Shown here piece after piece: positions 1 through 7,358 of a stretch of DNA of 11,303 nucleotides. A program made the translations under genes and the position numbers. Below the pieces are notes generated by a model that searched no databases, was not told the DNA's origin, and was given only the letters and a program-made list of their open reading frames with translations. Numbering within the stretch: position 1 is the stretch's first letter; each line of letters begins with the position of its first letter. Source of the stretch: Desulfobacterales bacterium (lineage in GTDB: Bacteria > Desulfobacterota > Desulfobacteria > Desulfobacterales > BuS5); contig JAGVGX010000078.1 of NCBI GenBank assembly GCA_020056865.1, positions 1 to 11,303 on the forward strand, in the 5' to 3' direction.

Positions 1-195
1 ATCATATATTTTAGTTTTTGATATCTTCAAAGAGGTAAAAACAGGTGCACCCCTTCTTTCAGTACCAAAGGTCGGTGCCATGACAACACCTGCATAACCC
101 GACATAAATGCGGCTGTAGCAACGATCTTTGCAGCAGTAATTGCTCCTTGTCCCCCTCTTCCATGCCATCTTATTGCGATAGTATCCCTTTGCAT
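1..195 (-). CDS. 2-oxoacid:ferredoxin oxidoreductase, gamma subunit (N-terminal part, runs off the left edge)
   Basis: The 65 visible codons begin [17 protein letters not shown] and continue with a TAAKI segment and an [10 protein letters not shown] segment. These are the conserved N-terminal signatures of the gamma subunit of pyruvate/2-ketoisovalerate:ferredoxin oxidoreductases, which take part in CoA-dependent oxidative decarboxylation of 2-oxoacids in anaerobes. The gamma domain helps bind CoA and completes the multisubunit enzyme in the cytoplasm. The ATG at 193-195 is supported by a TAAGGA Shine-Dalgarno five bases upstream (201-206). A strong promoter lies at 285-313, which makes this probably the first gene of its operon; the alpha and beta subunits would be expected beyond the left edge. 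Which 2-oxoacid is used cannot be decided from this fragment. Confidence 0.85.
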   Translation of the reverse strand, partial: MQRDTIAIRWHGRGGQGAITAAKIVATAAFMSGYAGVVMAPTFGTERRGAPVFTSLKISKTKIYD

Positions 196-284
196 TTTTT
201 TCCTTAACTAAGGTATATCCAAGTGCCTATGTAATATGTTTGACCTGTCTGTTTGCCGAAATATTTTGTAAATTGTACCTGCTT

Positions 285-313
285 ACTATATGATAAAATA
301 CATTTTATGTCAA
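285..313 (-). promoter_or_regulatory. Near-consensus sigma70 promoter for the oxidoreductase gamma gene
   Basis: Read on the minus strand there is a perfect -35 box TTGACA (308-313), a 17-base spacer, and a -10 box TATAGT (285-290) matching five of six consensus positions. Transcription would start near 278, giving a leader of about 80 nt before the ATG at 195. No comparable pair of boxes was seen elsewhere in the 196-400 intergenic region. Confidence 0.75.
293..308. promoter_or_regulatory. Perfect inverted repeat in the promoter spacer (operator candidate)
   Basis: ATAAAAT-AC-ATTTTAT is a 7-bp perfect inverted repeat with a 2-base centre. It fills the spacer between the -10 and -35 boxes of the minus-strand promoter and touches the last base of the -35 box. 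A dimeric regulator bound here would block RNA polymerase. The sequence is A+T only apart from one base, so chance or DNA-bending effects are also possible. I do not recognise it as the site of a named regulator. Confidence 0.4.
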
Positions 314-353
314 GAACGCCCGATAACACGGATTAAATGTTAAGGAGTAGCGC

Positions 354-382
354 TTGCCACATGTATTCTCTCAAAAATTAAT
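354..382 (+). promoter_or_regulatory. Possible promoter for the permease-decarboxylase pair
   Basis: A TTGCCA -35-like box (354-359, four of six matches) is followed after exactly 17 bases by ATTAAT (377-382, four of six matches). Transcription would begin around 389, about a dozen bases before the permease ATG at 401. That gives a very short leader, consistent with the absence of a Shine-Dalgarno there. It is only a moderate match in an AT-rich region. Confidence 0.3.
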
Positions 383-400
383 TCTGAATATGTTACGTAT

Positions 401-1562
401 ATGCAACAGAAAAATTTCGACTCATTTAAGCCCATTATAAGCGCTCAGTACTTTTTGTACTTTGGAATAATGGGTATTTTTTTACCTTATTTTAATTTAT
501 ACTGTTATCACATCGGGTTTAGTGGCTTTCAAATAGGTGTTTTATCAGCATTAAGATCAGCATCCATGATATTATTCCCTGTGTTATGGAGTATTATTGC
601 AGACCGGTTCCAAACCAGAAAATCCATATATATACTATGCAATTGCATGAGTGCTGTCATATGGTTTTTTTTTTCTCCATACCGTCGATTTCTGGCATAT
701 CCTTGTTATTAGCATTTTTTACGGAGTATTTTATTCACCTATCATTTCTTTTCTTGAAGCTTTTACAATGGATATTCTGGGCAGGGAAAAGAAAAGCTAC
801 GGTAGCATCAGGGCCTGGGGTTCCATAAGTTTTATTCTGATGGTTATGCTGTTTGGCAAACTCATCGATATGTATTCCATAAAAATAATAATTGGTTATA
901 TCCTGGCTGTGTCAATTATCCAGGCGTTGATTGCCATAAACATCCCTCAGATCAAAACAAAAAAAAATAAAAACCATGCCGCCAATAAAACCGTTTTCAT
1001 GACTCCACGTATGGTTTTTTTTTTATTCTGCGCTTTTTTAATGCTTGTAAGTCATGGAACATATTATGGGTTTTTTTCAATTCACCTTTCAAATTCCGGT
1101 TATGGCAACGTGCTTATTGGAGCCACATGGGCCATAGCATCCATTGCCGAAATTTTGGTAATGATAAAATCAGACATGATCTTTAAAAGATTTTCTATAG
1201 AAAAGGTTTTGTTAACATCTTTTATTGTAGCATCTTTAAGGTGGTTCATACTTTTTTTCACCGAATCGATATTTATTATTTTTTTATCACAGATATTGCA
1301 TGCGATCACTTACGGTACATTTCACATGGCAAGCATACTTTACATAGATGCGTTGTCCTCTAAAATGAATAAAACCTTCGGCCAGGCAGTAAACAACGCT
1401 GTAACATATGGTCTGGGGATGATGACCGGTTTTTTTTTAAACGGCTATTTGTTTGAAAAAATCAGTGTACCATGGCTATTTTTAATCAGCAGTATGACGG
1501 CATTATCAGGGGGTATACTCTTTTTGATTTTTTATTTATCAAACGATCCATATCGCAGATAG
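401..1562 (+). CDS. MFS permease, phenylpropionate-permease-like (MFS_1_like), with a frame break at a T10 tract
   Basis: This is an inner-membrane secondary transporter of the major facilitator superfamily. The reading frame from ATG 401 gives an N-terminal half beginning MQQKNFDSFKPIISAQYFLYF with the FSGFQIGVLSALRS segment typical of this subgroup. It then hits a T10 run at 665-674 and leaves frame, stopping at 712. The next frame continues the same protein (FLHTVDFWHIL onward), with LGREKKSYGSIRAWGSISF matching the loop motif of HcaT-type permeases, and ends at 1562. Removing one T restores a 386-residue protein, close to the usual length of about 380 for HcaT-like permeases. Multiple hydrophobic helices are evident. 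There is no clear Shine-Dalgarno at 401. The substrate is unknown, and calling it a phenylpropionate carrier would be unjustified. Its neighbour 60-90 bases downstream is a decarboxylase, so cotranscription and a shared amino-acid-related role are plausible. Confidence 0.7.
665..674 (+). other. T10 homopolymer that breaks the permease frame
   Basis: Ten consecutive T bases lie where nine would give a continuous reading (TGG TTT TTT TTT CTC CAT). The upstream frame ends 38 bases later at 712. The gene also has an A9 run at 959-967, a second T10 run at 1015-1024 and a T9 run at 1430-1438, all in frame. The break may be a base-calling error, a true null allele, or a slippage-prone contingency tract. 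Confidence 0.85.
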
Positions 1563-1648
1563 CGGATTTGCTTTTTTCTAACAATTTATATACGCTGTGC
1601 CGATATAAAAAAACAACAACCATGGAACCCAAGGGACAAAAAAGAACA

Positions 1649-3286
1649 ATGAATAAGAAACCTTCCATAAAAGTGGAAAAAGAGCTTGTTGCAAACTGGC
1701 AGACGTTAAGAAGAATATTTATATCTCCTGAAAATGAAGAGTCCAGGTCTGTTCTCGTTAAATACATGCGGCAAATCCTTTTTGGCCTTCACGAGTTTCT
1801 GAACACACATGTGGGTGTTACCAAGCCTGAAAGCCTGAACGATATGTCCAACAGATTCAGAAGTACTGTGATAAAAGATAATCCTGAAAAAAAATTAGAA
1901 GAGGTTATAACTGATCTTATAGAAGATATCGCCCCCCATGCCGTTAATGTAGCTTCGCCTTATTTTATAGGTCATATGACATCTGCCATCCCCTTTTTCA
2001 TGGTCCATCTCAAGGCGATCGTTACAGCACTGAATCAAAACGTGGTCAAACTTGAAACCTCAAAGGTTGTTTCAGTTATTGAAAAGCAGGTTCTTGCAAA
2101 AATGCACCGGTTGCTTTACGGAAAAGATGAAGACTTTTATGACATGTACGTTCAGGATTCGCAAACAACACTCGGCTGCTTTGTCGAAGACGGGACATTG
2201 GCCAACATTACTGCATTGTGGATTGCAAGAGACCAGCTTTTACTACCCACAAATGGCTTTAAAGGTGTTGAAAAAGATGGATTACATGCTGCATACAAGG
2301 CTTATGGAATAGACAGGTGTGTTATCCTTGTATCCAGGCTGTGTCACTTTTCCTTAAGAAAAGCAGGCGGCCTTCTTGGGATTGGCAATGAAAATGTTAT
2401 TGCTGTAGATGTAGATAAAAACAACAGAATCGATCTGAATACGCTCAAAAAAACCATTGAAAGCATCCGGAAAGACAAAAAAGTAAAAACAAAAATTATA
2501 GCGATTGTAGGAATTGCGGGGACCACGGAAACTGGAACCATTGATCCGCTTTATGACCTTGGACAAATCTGCAAAAAAGAAGGCATATACTTTCATATTG
2601 ATGCTGCATGGGGAGGGCCAACGATTATGTCAAGCAAGTACAAGCACTTACTGTATGGCATAGAGCTTGCTGATTCCATAACCGTAGATGGGCACAAACA
2701 GCTTTTTATGCCTATGTCCTGCGGTATGGTTTACTTTAACAACCCTAAAATCATGGATCACGTGATATACCATGCAAAATATGTAAACCGTCCGGGTTCG
2801 GTCGATCTGGGGATCAAATCCATTGCAGGATCAAGAGAAGCCTGTTCTCTGATATTAGACAGCACACTTAAGATAATTGGGAAACAAGGTTATGCTCTTC
2901 TTGTTGATCATGGGATTGAAACTGCCAAAAAATTTGCTAAAGAAATTAACAAACGACAAGCTTTCCAGTTGATTACCCCTCCTGAACTCAACATACTTAC
3001 ATATCGTGTGTGTCCTGTCGATATTCAGCAAAAACTTGCTACGTCTGATGATAAACAAAAAAGGCGTATCAATGACCAGTTAAATGAAATCAACAGAAGT
3101 ATTCAGATAATGCAGCGGGAAGCCGGGAACAGTTTTGTATCACGAACAACATTGTATTTGGACAACAATGGAAAAAATAACATTGTCGTTCTTCGATGTG
3201 TAATTATGAATCCCATGACAAACATGAAAATCATAAACAAAATACTTGATGAGCAGGAACAGATATACAAAGATAATTTTACATAA
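1649..3286 (+). CDS. panP: PLP-dependent decarboxylase, probable aspartate 1-decarboxylase of the PanP family
   Basis: A group II pyridoxal-phosphate decarboxylase (glutamate-decarboxylase fold) of 545 residues. The N-terminal region, with SPYFIGHMTSAIPFF and LNQNVVKLETSK, resembles the PanP family (putative pyridoxal-dependent aspartate 1-decarboxylase), which makes beta-alanine for pantothenate and CoA in bacteria lacking the pyruvoyl enzyme PanD. DGTLANITALW is the cofactor phosphate-binding region. HIDAAWGG (Asp318) contacts the pyridine nitrogen, and VDGHKQLF supplies the Schiff-base Lys350 after His349. The chosen start has an AAGGGA Shine-Dalgarno at 1631-1636, although the 12-base spacing is long. 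An in-frame ATG at 1622 is the alternative and would add nine residues. The open frame back to 1472 overlaps the permease and is not needed. Activity on glutamate, tyrosine or another amino acid is possible. No terminator is evident in the 23 bases before the convergent gene. Confidence 0.72.
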   Translation: MNKKPSIKVEKELVANWQTLRRIFISPENEESRSVLVKYMRQILFGLHEFLNTHVGVTKPESLNDMSNRFRSTVIKDNPEKKLEEVITDLIEDIAPHAVNVASPYFIGHMTSAIPFFMVHLKAIVTALNQNVVKLETSKVVSVIEKQVLAKMHRLLYGKDEDFYDMYVQDSQTTLGCFVEDGTLANITALWIARDQLLLPTNGFKGVEKDGLHAAYKAYGIDRCVILVSRLCHFSLRKAGGLLGIGNENVIAVDVDKNNRIDLNTLKKTIESIRKDKKVKTKIIAIVGIAGTTETGTIDPLYDLGQICKKEGIYFHIDAAWGGPTIMSSKYKHLLYGIELADSITVDGHKQLFMPMSCGMVYFNNPKIMDHVIYHAKYVNRPGSVDLGIKSIAGSREACSLILDSTLKIIGKQGYALLVDHGIETAKKFAKEINKRQAFQLITPPELNILTYRVCPVDIQQKLATSDDKQKRRINDQLNEINRSIQIMQREAGNSFVSRTTLYLDNNGKNNIVVLRCVIMNPMTNMKIINKILDEQEQIYKDNFT

Positions 3287-3309
3287 ACGCGTTATCTAAA
3301 AAAGGGGGA

Positions 3310-5640
3310 TTAAGGCCTTACCGCACGAACTGAACCACAATCTCGTGAATCTTTCTGAACATTTTCCCACTGCGATTCGTTTTTAGATGCAACCGTATCT
3401 ACAACTTTACTCCAACCACTTGCATAACGGGGATAGCTTTTTGATGTCCAGTACCACTGAGTTTCGCCTTGAGGAAAAAAAGGCTTTACTTTGTATATCT
3501 TTGCAATTTCATCAGATGAAGGCAGACGCCAGTCTGTGTACCCGCCTGTTTTTAAATGTTTCACATACGAAATAGCCGACTCGTAATCCATGCACAGGCC
3601 TGTATCGGTTGTCGAATCAATCAAACACCATATCAGACCTGTATGGTTATCTTTGACTGCGCCTTCTTTGCTTTCAACAAATCGCCCCCCCGAGGTTTTT
3701 ATTAAACGTCTCATATGAATCTTTTGCTCATCAAGGATAGCGGTTTTCTCCATTTTCTCCAGCCTGGCCAACTCATTTTCTACTTTTCCCTTGATATGTG
3801 CATTGGGATACGCTCCTAAAAAATCCGAATAAAGCTGTTTTGCCTCTTTAAAGTTGTTGCCCATTTCTTCTGCTTTTTTCATTAAACGTGCAAAAGTCTC
3901 ATTTTCCCATAATATATTTCGAAATTTATCTCTTTGGATTATGAATTCTTCAGATCGTTTGCCATGGCCATAAATATCAATAAAATTATTGCACAGTTGC
4001 ACCGCGTTTGCCCAGTCTTCCTGTTTTTCATATACTGATATGTTTCTTTCCACAAAAATATAATATTCTTCACTCATTTTCTCGATTAAATCCATAACGT
4101 TGTTAACATATCTTCCTTCAGGGTGTTTTTTCAAATATGCCATATATGCTGCAAGCCTTTCTGTAACATCAAGACTTGCAACAGCATCCAACGCTTTAAA
4201 ATGTGTTTCTTCTATCAAATCCAATAATAATTTAATTTTTTGTTTTACCTGTTCGGAATAAAGGCTTTGCGGGTAAAGTTTAAGAAACTGTTCACAGATG
4301 TTAACAGCTTCATTATAGTTTTCTTCAGCCATTAATTTGTTTATATTTTCAACATATGATTTGTACTCTTTCTCATTGATAATGTTTTGGATATCTTCCA
4401 TCTTTTTTATGGCATCATCAGTAAATGGGCTTTTCGTATGTGTGTTAAGAAACGCTTGAAGCAATTGCTCCTTTTTTTTAAGATCCTGCTCGTTATTCAC
4501 GGTTAGCACAACCTTTTTGTATTCGTTTTTTATATCCCATTTATTATTAAAATAAATAAACCCGGTTACACCAAAAACAATAACTATCACTGCACCGATA
4601 ACCATGCCAGAACGATTCAAAAAAGACGTTTTCTTTACCGTTTGAATTGTCAGTTTTTTCTTCCGACAGTACTCCTTTATGTATTTAACAGCATCATCTG
4701 TATCCATGCCAAGCTCTTCGGCTGTCTTAACAAGCATATCAAAGTATTCAGATCGAATCATCCCATCCATTCCTGCAATATCAATATTTGAATCAAGCTC
4801 GGAAAGGTAAGATCCTGTGAGGCTCATATCGTAAGATTGACGGGTCTCTTCGGTTTTGAAAATCGTCATGCAATGGCCGATAAGAATACTGCTTGCCGTT
4901 ACAAAAGCATCTTTTTTGCTTATTTTCTGAAGCTGGTTCTCTTTTTTCCCTGTTGCCTCTTGCAATCCTTCAAGAATAGCATCAGCAGGAAGACCAAGAA
5001 ACTCATAAAGAGAGGAATTGCCAACAATTTTTAAATTGTCTTTAATTATTTTTTCAATGGCTTTGTCTAACAGCCGGGCTTTGGAGGACAATATGGATAT
5101 GTCATCTTTAATAGGGCAGGTCGCCATTTTGCGGATATCTTCGGGCTTTACAGTATACTCTTTTGACAAGGATATGATCTCTTTTTCTGTAATATATCCC
5201 TTGGCAGCACGGTGCTTGAGCGTTTTATCTATTTCTGAAAACTTTTGCTGCCTTTTTAATTGTATTCTTTTTCGTATATCATCTTTGTCGATAGCGTGCA
5301 TACCGGCAAGCTTGACAATTTCTTTTTCGGAAATATACCCCTTGCTCATACGAATGTCTATGTGCCTGTCTATCTCAGAAAATTTTTCGCCTTCATTAGT
5401 AACCATCTTTTTTTTCGCACTTTCCGCCTCTTTTCTTCGTAGTCCGGCATCAGCCATAACTTTTCGGATTTCCGGCAGCAGGCTTATGTATTGCTTTGCC
5501 ATCAATGCCTTGGTCGGATGGTTACGAAATCGGCTCCACTGAGCCTGTTGTTTTTTTATTGCATTTTCTATTTTTTCAGGGTCTTCTTCAGGGGGATCAA
5601 CTGAAAGCTCAAGGAGCAGATAAAAATTTTCTCTTTCCAT
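3310..5640 (-). CDS. Single-pass membrane protein with J-like segments, duplicated helical repeat, TPR-like region and DUF1566 domain
   Basis: I do not recognise a named gene. The 776-residue product reads as follows. Residues 6-66 look like a J domain (FYLLLELSVDPP...WSRFRNHPTK...YISLLPEIRKVM), but the Hsp70-activating HPD is HPT at 41-43. Residues 86-126 and 133-173 are a tandem repeat (KFSEID...KGYI-S/T-EKEI...DIRK). Residues 209-272 form a second J-like stretch (SLYEFLGLP...TRQSYD) without HPD. Residues 345-364 are one transmembrane helix, preceded by lysines and arginines, so the N-terminus is predicted cytosolic and the rest periplasmic. Residues 365-635 are helical and TPR-like, with EAVNICEQFLKLYP and EAKQLYSDFLGAYP. 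Residues 652-776 are a DUF1566/Lcl_C domain (DNHTGLIW...GGYTDWRLPSSDEI...VRAVRP). It follows the Hsp70 gene by 37 nt. Upstream in-frame codons are stopped, which supports ATG 5640, although no Shine-Dalgarno is visible. It is likely the membrane partner of the Hsp70; the client is unknown. Confidence 0.75.
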   Translation of the reverse strand: MERENFYLLLELSVDPPEEDPEKIENAIKKQQAQWSRFRNHPTKALMAKQYISLLPEIRKVMADAGLRRKEAESAKKKMVTNEGEKFSEIDRHIDIRMSKGYISEKEIVKLAGMHAIDKDDIRKRIQLKRQQKFSEIDKTLKHRAAKGYITEKEIISLSKEYTVKPEDIRKMATCPIKDDISILSSKARLLDKAIEKIIKDNLKIVGNSSLYEFLGLPADAILEGLQEATGKKENQLQKISKKDAFVTASSILIGHCMTIFKTEETRQSYDMSLTGSYLSELDSNIDIAGMDGMIRSEYFDMLVKTAEELGMDTDDAVKYIKEYCRKKKLTIQTVKKTSFLNRSGMVIGAVIVIVFGVTGFIYFNNKWDIKNEYKKVVLTVNNEQDLKKKEQLLQAFLNTHTKSPFTDDAIKKMEDIQNIINEKEYKSYVENINKLMAEENYNEAVNICEQFLKLYPQSLYSEQVKQKIKLLLDLIEETHFKALDAVASLDVTERLAAYMAYLKKHPEGRYVNNVMDLIEKMSEEYYIFVERNISVYEKQEDWANAVQLCNNFIDIYGHGKRSEEFIIQRDKFRNILWENETFARLMKKAEEMGNNFKEAKQLYSDFLGAYPNAHIKGKVENELARLEKMEKTAILDEQKIHMRRLIKTSGGRFVESKEGAVKDNHTGLIWCLIDSTTDTGLCMDYESAISYVKHLKTGGYTDWRLPSSDEIAKIYKVKPFFPQGETQWYWTSKSYPRYASGWSKVVDTVASKNESQWENVQKDSRDCGSVRAVRP
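5122..5385 (-). repeat. Tandem 47-residue coding repeat in the J-like membrane protein
   Basis: Two copies with an offset of 47 codons span residues 86-126 and 133-173. Both start KFSEID, share K-G-Y-I-(S/T)-E-K-E-I, and close with a D-I-R-K element. The copies have diverged at many other positions, so this is an old domain duplication rather than a recent DNA duplication. The pattern suggests two small helical units, perhaps Hsp70- or client-binding. Confidence 0.65.
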
Positions 5641-5677
5641 AGCAATTACAATTCAATATTATAGATGAAGGTTAAGT

Positions 5678-7344
5678 TCAATGAACGATTGTTTGTTTAC
5701 TTCTAACTTTTGCCGCTTCAAGCTCTTCGCCATGGATAACGGCACTGGTATCAATACTCACATCAACACCCCGTGATTCTTTTTGCTCAATCGCATTAAT
5801 GAAAAGACGGCCATCCTTGCTTAATTTAAAATATATATCAACAGGAACATCTACAGGAAGGCCGGCAGGTAAATCAAGCTGTGCCGTACCGATTTCAATG
5901 GCATACTCAGGAGGGATGGTAGCCTCACTGGTTTCATTTTCCATAATACGGATCAACACATTTTCCTGATCTGCAACGCCTGTGTAAAATGTTTTTTTTG
6001 CACTAACAGGTACGGGCGTGTTACGTAAAATGAGATTAAACACAAGCTCTTCATCCTGCCGGTTTCGAACGATAACGCCAAAGCTTTTGCTTGTAACATT
6101 TGTTATTCTTACTGCAGATCGTTCAACAGCATCTAACGTATAGCCCATTTCATCGGCTACTTGCTGGGCGGCATCTTTTATTTCTTCCGGAGAAATATCA
6201 ACTGCATCGGTCAGTTCAATAATATCATCAAAGTCTTCTACGCTTTTACCTTTATTTTTAGCTATTCTATCAATAAGTCCATCTTTAAGTGCAAGTTTCC
6301 ATCCGTAAATAGCCGCACCTTTAGCTACGGCTTCATCCGGGTCATACACCTTAGGCTCAACGGAAAATTCCTTTTTCATGCGTTCTGCTACCTGAGGCAT
6401 CCGGGTAGCACCACCAACCAGTATGATCTCATCAAATGTATCGCAGCCTTTTTTTTTGCCTCTTCAATCAGCTCTTTTGTAAAAAAAATTGTTCTTTCAA
6501 GAAGATCTTTGGAGATCTCTTCAAATTTTATACGATCAAATTCAACTTTAATCCTCTCTCCGCCGTGGGTAATGGGAATTGGCACCTTTGCCCTGCTGGT
6601 TAATGTTTTTTTGGCTTTTTCTGCAGAGAGTAAAATGTCCTGGCAGGTATCAGGATCATCAAGGATATCCTCGTTCGTACCGGTTTCATTCTGGAATTCA
6701 TGTACCAGGTGTGCAACTATTCTGTCATCCCAATCTTTCCCACCGAGATTATGGTCGCCGCCTGTACAAATCACTTCAATGGATTCAGGATTGATTGCTA
6801 TCATGGTAACATCAAACGTTCCGCCTCCAAGGTCATATACAAGCACTGTTTTTGGATCTGAGGTTTCGGCAAATCCGTAACTAATTGCAGCAGCAGTCGG
6901 TTCGTTGATAATTTCACGAACATGATACCCAGCTATCTCACCTGCCCTTTGCGTTGCTTCCCGCTCATTAATACCAAAATATGCCGGGCATGTAATGACG
7001 ATATCCGTTATTTTTTCATTAAGAACTTTCTCAGCATCCTGAACCACCTTACGAATAATATAACTTGAAATTTCTTCAGCACGATATGTTTTTGAATCAT
7101 ATTCAAAAAGAAAATCCGGTTCACCCATAGCACGCTTTACAAAACTGACCACTTCGTTTGGATATATCCTTGAGCTTTCTTTGGCAATATCTCCAACCAC
7201 AATATCGCCTTCATCAAAAAAAACAACTGAGGGCGTTAACCGCTGACCTTCTGAATTTGTCAAAACAACAGGTTTTCCGTATGTGTCCACATATGCAATA
7301 GATGAATAAGTGGTTCCCAGGTCAATTCCAAAAATTTTATTCAT
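5678..7344 (-). CDS. Noncanonical Hsp70 (DnaK family) without a lid, frame interrupted at an A9G run
   Basis: An ATP-dependent chaperone of the Hsp70 family. The first frame gives FGIDLGTTYSS, Lys70 in the SFVKRAMG context, NEPTAAAISYG and DLGGGTFDV (171-179), then exits into a wrong frame after residue 299 and stops at 6388. The -1 frame resumes exactly as GCDTFDEIILVGGATRMP and runs to TGA at 5678-5680, so the joined product is 555 residues against about 640 for DnaK. The nucleotide-binding domain ends near 354. About 55 acidic, helical residues (containing IELTDAVD at 376-383) separate it from a substrate-binding beta domain (about 412-531). Only about 25 residues follow, so the alpha-helical lid is missing. 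A TAAGGT Shine-Dalgarno lies six bases before the ATG, 14 bases after the grpE stop. It sits between GrpE-like and J-like genes, so it is probably a specialised rather than housekeeping Hsp70. Confidence 0.82.
6448..6457 (-). other. A9G slippery run at the hsp70 frame break
   Basis: On the coding strand the zero frame reads GCA AAA AAA AAG GCT. The last seven bases, A AAA AAG, form a classic -1 slippery heptamer of the dnaX type in the correct phase. A -1 slip, or one added A by polymerase slippage, yields KKKGCDTF and restores the conserved Hsp70 sequence. A missing A in the assembly would look identical. Confidence 0.8.
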
Positions 7345-7358
7345 TTTAATACCTTATT

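Noticed and set aside
651..1562. A separate gene starting at GTG 651
   Set aside because: Its sequence continues the permease begun at 401 with no missing residues once one T is removed, and no ribosome binding site precedes 651. It is the second half of one gene.
1472..1648. Longer N-terminus for the decarboxylase, starting at 1472 inside the permease
   Set aside because: The extra codons overlap the conserved C-terminal end of the permease and do not resemble the decarboxylase family. A start at 1649 (or 1622) gives the expected length.
3287..3309. Possible bidirectional terminator between the convergent genes
   Set aside because: The 23 bases contain only a short ACGCGT palindrome and an A6G5 run, with no stem-loop followed by a T-tract on either strand.
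5018..5542. A 174-codon open frame on the plus strand
   Set aside because: It is antisense to the J-like and repeat region of the membrane protein, where the minus-strand frame shows domain and repeat structure. No ribosome binding site was seen.
5658..5663. A perfect TATAAT on the minus strand between hsp70 and the J-like gene
   Set aside because: No -35 box lies 16-18 bases upstream and there is no extended -10 element. In AT-rich DNA this match is expected by chance.
6161..6880. A 239-codon open frame on the plus strand
   Set aside because: It lies antisense to the clearly conserved Hsp70 coding sequence and its translation shows no recognisable domain. It is a shadow frame.
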